Assembly: GCA_017434855.1 (NCBI GenBank)
Contig: JAFRUA010000041.1
Coordinates: 1 to 32,938, forward strand
Length of the DNA: 32,938 nucleotides
Reading direction: 5' to 3'
Source: Clostridia bacterium
Lineage (GTDB): Bacteria; Bacillota; Clostridia; Oscillospirales; Acutalibacteraceae
Positions 13,158 to 19,828 of this stretch are shown piece by piece. A program made the position numbers and the translations under genes. The notes beneath the pieces were generated by a model. The model had not been told where the DNA came from. It did not search any database and worked only from the letters and a program-made list of their open reading frames with translations. Numbering within the stretch: position 1 is the stretch's first letter; the number at the start of each line of letters is the position of its first letter.

Positions 13158-14360
13158 ATGGCACTCATTGTTCAGAAATTCGGCGGGTCCTCCGTCGCAA
13201 ACGCAACCCGCGTGATGCATGTTGCGCAGACCATCACCGACACCTACAAGGCGGGCAACGACGTGGTCGTTGTTGTTTCGGCCCAGGGCGACACCACCGA
13301 CGACCTGATCGAAAAGGCAAACGAAATCAACCCCAAGGGGTCCAAACGTGAAATGGATATGCTGCTGACCGCCGGGGAACAGATCTCCATCGCGCTGCTG
13401 GCCATGGCGATCGAAAAGATCGGCTGTCCGGTCGTGTCTTTGCTCGGCTGGCAGGCCGGCTTCCACACCGACCGCGCTTACGGCGCCGCGCGCATTGAAT
13501 CGATCAAGCCCGAGCGTCTGCAGTCTGAGCTTGACAAGCGCAAGATCGTCATCGTCGCCGGCTTTCAGGGCATCAACAAGGCGGACGACCTGACCACGCT
13601 GGGCCGCGGCGGGTCCGACACCAGCGCCGTCGCTCTGGCCGCCGCGCTGCACGCCGATCTTTGCCAGATCTATACCGACGTCACCGGCGTTTATACCGCA
13701 GACCCGCGCAAGGTCAGCAACGCCAAAAAGCTCACCGACATCACCTATGATGAAATGCTGGAGCTGGCCACGCTGGGCGCCCAGGTGCTCAACAACCGTT
13801 CGGTGGAAATGGCTAAAAAATACAATGTTGAAATCGAGGTTCTGTCCAGCATGGTCAAAGAACCCGGAACGATCGTCAGGGAGGTTGCAAAAATGGAAAA
13901 AATGTTAATCAGAGGCGTCACAAAAGACACCGATATCGCGCGCATTTCCGTCGTCGGCATGAAGGATGTGCCCGGCAACGCGTTCAAGCTGTTCTCATCC
14001 CTTGCCGCCAAGAACATCAACATCGACGTCATTCTGCAGTCCGTCGGCCGCGACGGCACCAAAGACATCTCCTTCACCTGTGCCAGGGCCAACGCCGAGC
14101 AGGCGCAGGAGCTGCTGGAGGACCTGTTCTCTGACGAGGGCGCCGTCGTTTCCAGCGACACCACGGTGGCAAAGGTTTCCATCGTCGGCGCGGGCATGCA
14201 GTCCCATTCCGGCACGGCGTCCAAAATGTTCGGCGCGCTGTATGAGGCCGGCATCAACATCGGCATGATCTCCACCAGCGAAATCACGGTCAGCGTCCTG
14301 ATCCCGAAGGAAGACGCCGACAAGGCCGTCGCCGCCGTGCACAGGGCATTCTTCGGCTGA
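13158..14360 (+). CDS. lysC: Aspartate kinase (class with C-terminal ACT domains)
   Basis: A 400-residue aspartokinase that phosphorylates aspartate, the first step to lysine, threonine and methionine. The ATG at 13158 follows GGGAGGT. The kinase domain starts IVQKFGGSSVAN (residues 4-15) and contains TLGRGGSDTSAVALA and DVTGVYTADPR. Two ACT regulatory domains fill about residues 250-400 (RISVVGMKDVPGNAF, KVSIVGAGMQSHSGTASKMF). Size and order match Bacillus/Corynebacterium-type lysine (plus threonine) sensitive enzymes. A well-formed internal ribosome site before codon 246 suggests that a separate regulatory subunit is also made. It is the second gene of hom-lysC, with a terminator at 14426-14464. 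Confidence 0.97.
   Translation: MALIVQKFGGSSVANATRVMHVAQTITDTYKAGNDVVVVVSAQGDTTDDLIEKANEINPKGSKREMDMLLTAGEQISIALLAMAIEKIGCPVVSLLGWQAGFHTDRAYGAARIESIKPERLQSELDKRKIVIVAGFQGINKADDLTTLGRGGSDTSAVALAAALHADLCQIYTDVTGVYTADPRKVSNAKKLTDITYDEMLELATLGAQVLNNRSVEMAKKYNVEIEVLSSMVKEPGTIVREVAKMEKMLIRGVTKDTDIARISVVGMKDVPGNAFKLFSSLAAKNINIDVILQSVGRDGTKDISFTCARANAEQAQELLEDLFSDEGAVVSSDTTVAKVSIVGAGMQSHSGTASKMFGALYEAGINIGMISTSEITVSVLIPKEDADKAVAAVHRAFFG
13878..13895 (+). promoter_or_regulatory. Internal Shine-Dalgarno and start for a LysC small (beta) subunit
   Basis: Inside lysC, AGGGAGG (13878-13884) is followed after 8 bases by an in-frame ATG (13893-13895), reading M-E-K-M-L-I-R-G-V. The product 13893-14360 would be 155 residues containing just the two ACT domains. 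Bacillus subtilis aspartokinase II and Corynebacterium LysC make such an alpha2beta2 enzyme by in-frame internal initiation at the same place. The local bases are unusually A-rich for this gene, as expected at a selected initiation region. Confidence 0.7.
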
Positions 14361-14361
14361 T

Positions 14362-14404
14362 CTTCTTTTCTTCCATGAGATAGAAAAGAAGCAAAAGAAA
14401 GCAA
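14362..14404 (+). repeat. Extragenic hairpin repeat, copy 2 (purine-rich type)
   Basis: CTTCTTTTCT (14362-14371), 10-base loop, AGAAAAGAAG (14382-14391), then CAAAAGAAAGCA and TTTC. It shares arm sequence and the 3' extension with copy 1 at 1425-1466; the loops differ. It starts directly after the lysC stop codon. Confidence 0.65.
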
Positions 14405-14425
14405 TTTCAGTTTTCGTTGCAAAAA

Positions 14426-14464
14426 GCACCGCACCGGAGCGATCCGATGCGGTGTTGTTTTTTT
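14426..14464 (+). terminator. Terminator of hom-lysC
   Basis: CACCGCA (14427-14433) pairs with TGCGGTG (14448-14454), extended inside by CGGA/TCCG, followed by TTGTTTTTTT. On the other strand the preceding A-run makes it usable for the gene ending at 14537 as well. The 70 bases from there to 14537 hold short GC-rich palindromes (GCCGC/GCGGC) only. Confidence 0.85.
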
Positions 14465-14536
14465 GTACGCGCCGCACAGCGCGGCAGCCGGAAGAAACGC
14501 TCCGCCGCCCGAGGCGAGCGGCGAAGAAGTCCGTGT

Positions 14537-16573
14537 TTATGCGTCCACTATGATCCACATTGCGGGACGGACGGCACCGTTGCTGCGGGTACTGTCATTT
14601 CCGGAAGCATATACCGAACCGCTGGGGTCAACAATGGCCGCCATGCTGTAATCGCTTCCGGGCGTCCGCAGCCACCACCAGCAGGTGTCACCGCCTGCGC
14701 CCCCATAGCTTCCCCGCGCCGCAAGCGCATAATCTGTCAGTGCACACACTCTCGCTTCGTCTGAGTCAAAGGATTCATTCGCTTCTTTGATACTCAGCAG
14801 AAACACTTTGTCGTGCGTTTCATTGCCGGGGTACGTACCGGTTTCCGGATTTGCATCCGCTTCAGAGGTCGAGACCAAAATTCTGTTTTCATCCGCTGTA
14901 TCGAACGCCGTGTGATAGAATGTATCTTTCAACCAGGCGCGCAGCGTGCAGGTTTCCCATGTCACGCCATCATATTCATCTGTGTATTGCCTGCAATCCA
15001 ACGCATACCGGCTGATGACCAGCGCCCGGTCACCTTTGCGTTCCAGCACCAGCCATTCGATGGGCTCCGGCCCGTTTGCGGTGTTGTTGTCCTGTTCATA
15101 ATGACCGAAGGTGATATAATCGCCGACCTTGGCCGAGGCCATGTCGCTGCTCTGCGCGGGTGCTTCGGTGGCCGGTTCGCTTGCGGGTTCCGCAGCGTCA
15201 AACGGAGTGAGCGTCAGGTCGGCACGTCCCACGCCGCCCACAGCGGCGTCATGCTCTTCCACGAAAATGGTTTCCAGATCCGCATCGTCAATCGGTCCGA
15301 GGTTGGCGATCCGCAAATCGTCAAACCCGGTGCCAACATTATGATACTCTTTCGTCGTTTTTATATAATCCAGTTCTCTGGCACCATATGCTTCATCCAG
15401 CGTCAGATATCCGTTCTTAAATGTATAGAACCCATAGAAGGTTTCCACCGAGCTCCGGCTCTGATCCGCATAAGAAGTGTTGAAAATCCGACCGTCCGCG
15501 CAAAGCTCAAACCGCTCGGTTTTGAAGCATTGAACCACCTTGACCGGCTGACCGTTCTCAATGGTATACAAATCATAGATCGGGTGAAACGCTCCGCTGA
15601 TCAATTCCATCGTTCCGATGATCATTTCCATCACACCATCATGATCAAGGTCAATGAACATATAACCCGGCGTGACCTTTTCAAATGCATAGGATACAAA
15701 CGCGCGGTTCAGGCCGCGGTCAAACAAATCTGCCGGAACACTTGCCTCGCGGTTTAACACATCGCTGAGAATATATGGCATCGCCTGGCTGTACACGTCC
15801 ATGATCGGCGCATATGCCGCTTTTGCCGCTTCCATCGGGTCGGCGGGCGTTTCTGTGGCTTGCGTCGCCTCTGCCGCATCCGCCGTGTCGTCCGGCAGCA
15901 CCAGGTCGGCAAACGATTTCATCGCCAGTTCACCCGTGGTATAGGTCGTCTTTTCGTTGTATTCCGCTTCGGTGATGACGTCCATATCTTCGGCGTAGAA
16001 TTCGCTTTCGCTTGCGGGCAGGTCGCCGGTCGCGTGGAACCATGCGTCGGTGCCGTCAATCAACTGCCCGGCGTCGTAGATGTAGCTGTCGGCCGGCGTC
16101 AGGGCGTTGCCTTCCAGTTCATAGTATGTCACAACGTCCAGGTGCGCATAGCTGTTTTGCGGTTTGACCAGGCGGTTGTCGTCCGTCAGCGTCGGCACGG
16201 TCTCATCCGTCGGCACCACAAGCTGCCGGATGGTGTTGTCCTGTGCGGCAGTATACATGTCATAGACCGTGGCGCGCTGGTCTGCGCGGCCGATGAACAG
16301 CTCCGGCGTCTTGTCGCCGTTCAGGTCAAAGAAGGCAAACGACGGCTCAGCGGTTTTGTCAAGGTTCGCCAGCTTCGGCGAAAGGTTGTTTTCGGCAAAC
16401 TTTTCGCCGGACCAGCCCTCGTCAAAGGCCTGCTTATACTTTTTCAGCACCGGGGCATAAAGCAGCTCATATTCCGAGGCGTTGTTTCCTGCGGACGGTT
16501 TCTTTTTTCCGCAGGCGGCAAACGTCGTCAGCAAAAGCGCGAGCGCGAGAAAAACAGCAAGCATTCGTTTCAT
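14537..16573 (-). CDS. Large lipoprotein with Asp-rich repeat domains and C-terminal DUF6273
   Basis: A 678-residue lipoprotein. The start is the ATG 16571-16573 (MKRMLAVFL) after AGGGAG. The signal peptide ends in a lipobox, TFAAC, with Cys21 as the lipid site. Two related regions follow (about 35-230 and 250-440). Each opens with a helix (YAPVLKKYKQAF / YAPIMDVYSQAM) and carries a calcium-loop-like strand, FFDLNGDKTPELFIG / FIDLDHDGVMEMIIG. A Thr/Pro/Ala linker (about 460-482) leads to a C-terminal DUF6273 domain (483-678): ITFGHYEQ, IEWLVLERKGDRALVIS, WETCTLRAWL, CWWWLRTPG and GAVRPAMWI. This domain is common in clostridial surface proteins and looks like a lectin or sulfatase-modifying-factor fold; the fold is my inference. 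Its substrate is unknown. It is transcribed alone. Confidence 0.85.
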   Translation of the reverse strand: MKRMLAVFLALALLLTTFAACGKKKPSAGNNASEYELLYAPVLKKYKQAFDEGWSGEKFAENNLSPKLANLDKTAEPSFAFFDLNGDKTPELFIGRADQRATVYDMYTAAQDNTIRQLVVPTDETVPTLTDDNRLVKPQNSYAHLDVVTYYELEGNALTPADSYIYDAGQLIDGTDAWFHATGDLPASESEFYAEDMDVITEAEYNEKTTYTTGELAMKSFADLVLPDDTADAAEATQATETPADPMEAAKAAYAPIMDVYSQAMPYILSDVLNREASVPADLFDRGLNRAFVSYAFEKVTPGYMFIDLDHDGVMEMIIGTMELISGAFHPIYDLYTIENGQPVKVVQCFKTERFELCADGRIFNTSYADQSRSSVETFYGFYTFKNGYLTLDEAYGARELDYIKTTKEYHNVGTGFDDLRIANLGPIDDADLETIFVEEHDAAVGGVGRADLTLTPFDAAEPASEPATEAPAQSSDMASAKVGDYITFGHYEQDNNTANGPEPIEWLVLERKGDRALVISRYALDCRQYTDEYDGVTWETCTLRAWLKDTFYHTAFDTADENRILVSTSEADANPETGTYPGNETHDKVFLLSIKEANESFDSDEARVCALTDYALAARGSYGGAGGDTCWWWLRTPGSDYSMAAIVDPSGSVYASGNDSTRSNGAVRPAMWIIVDA

Positions 16574-16603
16574 AAAAGTCTCTCCCTTCATGTTTCTGCG
16601 TTC

Positions 16604-16632
16604 ATCCTACCATATTTCGACAGGAATTGCAA
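16604..16632 (-). promoter_or_regulatory. Promoter of the DUF6273 lipoprotein gene
   Basis: Minus strand: -35 TTGCAA (16627-16632), 17-base spacer, -10 TAGGAT (16604-16609). Confidence 0.6.
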
Positions 16633-16740
16633 GCAACATTTTGTTGTTCTTCGCCAACCGATGCTTGGCGCCTGCACGGCTGGCAGCGCCGCAAGGGCGG
16701 GGCGCCGTTTGCAGTCACAGCACACCTTTCCCGCGTACCC

Positions 16741-16774
16741 AAAAATCGCACCCGCCGCCGAAACGATGGGTGCG
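16741..16774 (-). terminator. Terminator of the thiamine-precursor transport operon
   Basis: Minus strand: CGCACCC (16768-16774 complement) pairs with GGGTGCG (16747-16753 complement), 14-base loop, followed by ATTTTTGGG. It is 11 bases after the stop of the ATPase gene at 16785. Confidence 0.75.
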
Positions 16775-16784
16775 TTCGTTTGTT

Positions 16785-17534
16785 TCACAGCAGCGATACC
16801 AAAAGCTGCTTGTAATGCAGAAAGTCTTCGGTCAGGTCAAACCCCGTGCGTTCGCCGCGCGGTACGTCGACCGTGATCTCGTCGGTGATCGTGCCGGGCT
16901 TGCTGCCCATGATATAGATGCGGTCTGACAGCAGGATCGCCTCGTCAATGTCGTGCGTGATAAACAGCGTTGACAGCTCGATCTCCTGCATCACGTCCAG
17001 GTACCAGCGGTGCATCTTTGCCTTGGTCAGCGCGTCCAGCGCCGAAAACGGCTCGTCCAGCAGGGCGATCCCCCTGGACGCAAGATAGGTGCGCAGCAGC
17101 GCCGCCCGCTGGCACATCCCGCCGGAAAGCTGCGCGGGGTACTTCTTTTGGCAGCCGGCCAGGCCGAACTTTTCAAACAGGGCGCTCGCCTCGGCGCGGG
17201 CTTTTTTCCCGGGCACGCCGCGGATGATCAGCGGCAGCGCCACATTGCCCAGCACGGTGCGATACGGCAGCAGCAGGTCCTTTTGCAGCATATAGCTGAT
17301 CTGACCCGGGCGGCCGGTGACGTCCTCTCCGCTCAGGAGCACGCGGCCCGCGTCCGGCTGATACAGGCCGGAGATCACGTTGAACAGTGTGGTCTTTCCT
17401 GCGCCGCTTTGTCCCAGCAGACAAACCAGTTCATTCCGATACAGCCGGATGCTGATGTTGTCAATGACCGTTTTTTCACCGAACGACTTGCGGATGCCTT
17501 CGGTCACCAGGACCGGCTCAGCCGAGGTAATCAT
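16785..17534 (-). CDS. ABC transporter ATPase, ThiZ-like
   Basis: A 249-residue ABC ATPase of the nitrate/taurine/HMP type. Walker A GQSGAGKTT, Q-loop YMLQKDLLLPY, signature LSGGMCQRA, Walker B IALLDEPFSALD and switch THDIDEA are all intact. The start is taken as the ATG 17532-17534 (MITSAEPVLVTEG), which overlaps the end of the substrate-binding protein gene by 17 bases; no clear Shine-Dalgarno is seen, so translation is probably coupled. It is the last gene of the TPP-riboswitch operon and would energise the ThiX-like permease. By context it belongs to uptake of a thiamine precursor (HMP or formyl-aminopyrimidine). Confidence 0.88.
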   Translation of the reverse strand: MITSAEPVLVTEGIRKSFGEKTVIDNISIRLYRNELVCLLGQSGAGKTTLFNVISGLYQPDAGRVLLSGEDVTGRPGQISYMLQKDLLLPYRTVLGNVALPLIIRGVPGKKARAEASALFEKFGLAGCQKKYPAQLSGGMCQRAALLRTYLASRGIALLDEPFSALDALTKAKMHRWYLDVMQEIELSTLFITHDIDEAILLSDRIYIMGSKPGTITDEITVDVPRGERTGFDLTEDFLHYKQLLVSLL

Positions 17535-18549
17535 TGGTAAAGCCCGTGCCGTGCGGCAGCGCGCGTTCCACAAGGTCGTTTTCATTCAGCCAGTCATAAA
17601 AGGCGTCCCACCGCGCCGCGTCGATATAGCCCCACTTGGGTGCGTCGGCAATGTATTGGTCGGCGATCCACGCCTGGCTTGCCTTCACCAGCGCTTCGGC
17701 GCCGTCCAGCGCGCCCGTGTTGTCGCTGGCGATCAGGATGTCTGCCGCTTCGTCCGGGTGCTCGCTCGCATATTGATAGCCCTTGCCGATGGCGGCAAGC
17801 AGCGTTTTGGTCGCTTCGGGATACTGCGCCAGAAAATCGTTGTTGCCGATCAGGATCGGCGTATAATAGTCAAAGGTCGGGTCGATGTCACGGAACGCGA
17901 AATAGTCAAAATCAAAGCCCCTGACCTCGGCGTTGATGCACGCCCAACCGTAAAACACCCAGATGGCGTCGGTCGTTTTTTCGCCCAGGGCGGTCGGCTC
18001 GTCAAACACGCTGTTCGGGATGCACTTGACCTTGCTCCAGTCGCCGCCGTCTGACGTGACGAGCGATTCCAGCATGGCCAGCTCCACCGGCAGATCCCAG
18101 GAGGAATAGATCTTGCCCTCCATGCCTTTCGGCGAAGTGATGCCGTCGCCCTTGCGCGAGATGATGCCGGAGGTGTTGTGCTGCAGCAGCGCCGCAACCG
18201 CCGTAACATTCAGCGGCTCTTCCAGCGCAAAGCCGGACGCGATGGTGTCCTGCGCATCGATGGTGAACTGCACCTGACCGAGCGAGCAAAGCTGTGCCGG
18301 GGAAACGTCTTCGCCGAGATAGACAATCTCGACGTTTAGGCCGGCGTCTTTGAAATAGCCCTTTTCCTGTGCCACATAAAGGCCAGTGTGGTTGGTGTTC
18401 GGCGTCCAGTCCAGTGCGATCGTGATTTTGTCCGGCAGACTTGTATCGGCGGTTGCCGCACCGTTTTCCGTGTCGTCGGTTTTGTTTCTGCAGGCGCAAA
18501 GGCAAAGCAGCAGTGAGAGCGCAAGCAGAACGGCAAGAAATTTTTTCAT
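17518..18549 (-). CDS. Substrate-binding lipoprotein, ThiY/NMT1-like
   Basis: A 343-residue NMT1/THI5-like periplasmic-type binding protein. The signal peptide ends in a lipobox with Cys20 (LCLCAC). The mature protein begins the domain with IALDWTPNTNHTGLYVA (about 43-60) and KGYFKDAGLNVEIV, which is diagnostic of the ThiY / pyrimidine-precursor-binding group. KGMEGKIYSSWDLPVE and DAIWVFYGWACINAE are further family regions. The ATG 18547-18549 follows AAAGGAG. It sits 15 bases after the permease gene and overlaps the ATPase gene. The known role of this group is capture of HMP or formyl-aminopyrimidine for thiamine salvage; the riboswitch upstream supports that. Confidence 0.9.
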   Translation of the reverse strand: MKKFLAVLLALSLLLCLCACRNKTDDTENGAATADTSLPDKITIALDWTPNTNHTGLYVAQEKGYFKDAGLNVEIVYLGEDVSPAQLCSLGQVQFTIDAQDTIASGFALEEPLNVTAVAALLQHNTSGIISRKGDGITSPKGMEGKIYSSWDLPVELAMLESLVTSDGGDWSKVKCIPNSVFDEPTALGEKTTDAIWVFYGWACINAEVRGFDFDYFAFRDIDPTFDYYTPILIGNNDFLAQYPEATKTLLAAIGKGYQYASEHPDEAADILIASDNTGALDGAEALVKASQAWIADQYIADAPKWGYIDAARWDAFYDWLNENDLVERALPHGTGFTNDYLG

Positions 18550-18564
18550 AGAGCTTTCTCCTTT

Positions 18565-19338
18565 TTATTTGGTTTTGGTTTTTCTCTCCCACGGCATCAC
18601 AAGGGTCCGCAGGACGGTCACCAGCAACATCAGCAGCAGACTGACGGCGATGATGAATAAAATCACGGCAAACATTTTGTCAAAAGCATAGGCTTTCCGC
18701 ACTCGCGTCATATAGACGCCCAGGCCCTCAAACCCGCCGATCCATTCCGAGATCACCGCGCCGACCACGGCATAGGACGCCGAAATCTTCAGCCCCGAAA
18801 AAAAGCTGCCGAGCGCGGCGGGAAACTTGATGAGCAAGAACGTCTGCACGCGGTTTGCGCCCATGCTGCGCAGCAGCCGGATCTCGTCCGGGTCCACGCT
18901 GCGGTACCCGTCGAGCAGCGAAACCGCAATCGGGAAAAAGGTCGTCAGCACCACCAGCGCGATCTTCGGCTCCATCTCATACCCCAGCCACAAAATCAGG
19001 ATCGGCGCCAGCGCAACGGTCGGGATCGTCTGGGTGATCACAAGGATCGGATACAACGCGTGATACAGCACCTTGAACCGGTCCATCAGAACCGCGCAAA
19101 CAAAGGCCAGGCCGATGCCGATGCCAAGGCCGATAAACGCTTCGGTCAGCGTTGTTTTGGCGTGGCGCATCAGAATCGGAAAGTCTTTGACAAGGACCTG
19201 AAGCGTCGCCTTCGGAGACGGCAGCATCGTCGGCGAGACCAACTGACGGTCACAGATCAGATACCACACAAAAACGATCAGCGCCAGCGTGATGACCGGG
19301 GGAATCTTATTTGTGATACTTTGAAACTTTTTTGTCAA
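18565..19338 (-). CDS. ABC transporter permease, ThiX-like
   Basis: A 257-residue binding-protein-dependent permease. The start is taken as TTG (19336-19338; M-T-K-K-F-Q-S), 9 bases after AAGGTG; no ATG is available before the first membrane helix. The start overlaps the preceding gene by 32 bases in a different frame. About six membrane segments begin with VITLALIVFVWYLIC. The EAA-type loop for the ATPase contact is visible around SVDPDEIRLLRSMGANRVQTF (cited as LLRSMGANRVQTF), followed by KFPAALGSFFSGLKIS. It is the membrane part of the thiamine-precursor transporter. Confidence 0.87.
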   Translation of the reverse strand: MTKKFQSITNKIPPVITLALIVFVWYLICDRQLVSPTMLPSPKATLQVLVKDFPILMRHAKTTLTEAFIGLGIGIGLAFVCAVLMDRFKVLYHALYPILVITQTIPTVALAPILILWLGYEMEPKIALVVLTTFFPIAVSLLDGYRSVDPDEIRLLRSMGANRVQTFLLIKFPAALGSFFSGLKISASYAVVGAVISEWIGGFEGLGVYMTRVRKAYAFDKMFAVILFIIAVSLLLMLLVTVLRTLVMPWERKTKTK

Positions 19339-19606
19339 TGGTAAGCACACCTTCCTCCGGCTTGTAGCTGACCTTGATATAGGCGCTGACGCCCGGGCAG
19401 CCGGCGCGCAGCGCAACGTGCTGGCACTCTTTGACGATATCCATGAGCTGATCGTAGTCGTCGCCCTCGATCGTCGTTTCAAACGGGCCGACATAATAGT
19501 TCAGTCCCGTGCTTGCGATATAGGCGATGACCTCGTCCACAATGCGGACAGTTTCGTTGTCGTCGAGCGTCAACGGCAGCACCTGGATTGCGACACTTGC
19601 TTGCAT
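19307..19606 (-). CDS. Thiamine-binding protein family (YkoF/MTH1187-like)
   Basis: A 99-residue protein of the thiamine-binding/MTH1187-YkoF fold. It has MQASVAIQVLPLTLD, the helix VRIVDEVIAYIASTG, YYVGPFETTIEG, and a final strand, VSAYIKVSYKP. The start is the ATG 19604-19606, 7 bases after GGAGGT. It is the first gene behind the TPP riboswitch, directly ahead of ThiXYZ. In Bacillus, YkoF binds thiamine or HMP and sits in a similarly regulated transport operon, so this protein probably chaperones or senses the imported pyrimidine in the cytosol; that role is an inference. Confidence 0.88.
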   Translation of the reverse strand: MQASVAIQVLPLTLDDNETVRIVDEVIAYIASTGLNYYVGPFETTIEGDDYDQLMDIVKECQHVALRAGCPGVSAYIKVSYKPEEGVLTIDKKVSKYHK

Positions 19607-19620
19607 AAAAAGACCTCCAA

Positions 19621-19648
19621 ACAAAAATCCCGCAGTCACCTGCGGGAA
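19621..19648 (-). terminator. Riboswitch expression platform: intrinsic terminator
   Basis: Minus strand: CCCGCAG (19640-19646 complement) pairs with CTGCGGG (19629-19635 complement), 4-base loop, then ATTTTTGTTT. It lies between the TPP aptamer and the first ribosome site, so TPP binding would be expected to favour this stop (transcriptional control). Confidence 0.88.
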
Positions 19649-19661
19649 AGAATACCAAAAC

Positions 19662-19747
19662 TTTGTATACATTCCTACGCCGGCATTATCCGTTTCAGGT
19701 TCGAGGGTTCCGCAAAGTATTGCGATCTCAGCCAAAGCACCCCTGTA
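19662..19747 (-). ncRNA. TPP (THI-element) riboswitch
   Basis: Minus strand, the THI-box consensus is present in order: ACAGGGGTGC, GGCTGAGATCG, a variable P3 stem (GCAATACTTTGC), GGAACCCT, GAACCTGA, ACGGATAATGCCGGC, GTAGGAATGT. The CTGAGA and GAACCTGA pieces that form the pyrimidine and diphosphate pockets are intact. It controls the thiamine-binding protein and ThiXYZ-like operon. Confidence 0.97.
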
Positions 19748-19762
19748 TATTTGTTCGTTTGT

Positions 19763-19791
19763 ATTTTAGCACGATGAACGCGCACTGTCAA
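19763..19791 (-). promoter_or_regulatory. Promoter of the TPP-riboswitch operon
   Basis: Minus strand: -35 TTGACA (19786-19791), 17-base spacer, -10 TAAAAT (19763-19768), about 16 bases upstream of the aptamer. Confidence 0.88.
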
Positions 19792-19828
19792 GTGTTCAAA
19801 AGCATTTTTTCAAAACAGAAATCTGTAC

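Noticed and set aside
14537-15130. Diversity-generating retroelement target in the DUF6273 domain
   Set aside because: The lectin-like look prompted the idea, but there is no template repeat or reverse transcriptase in the window.
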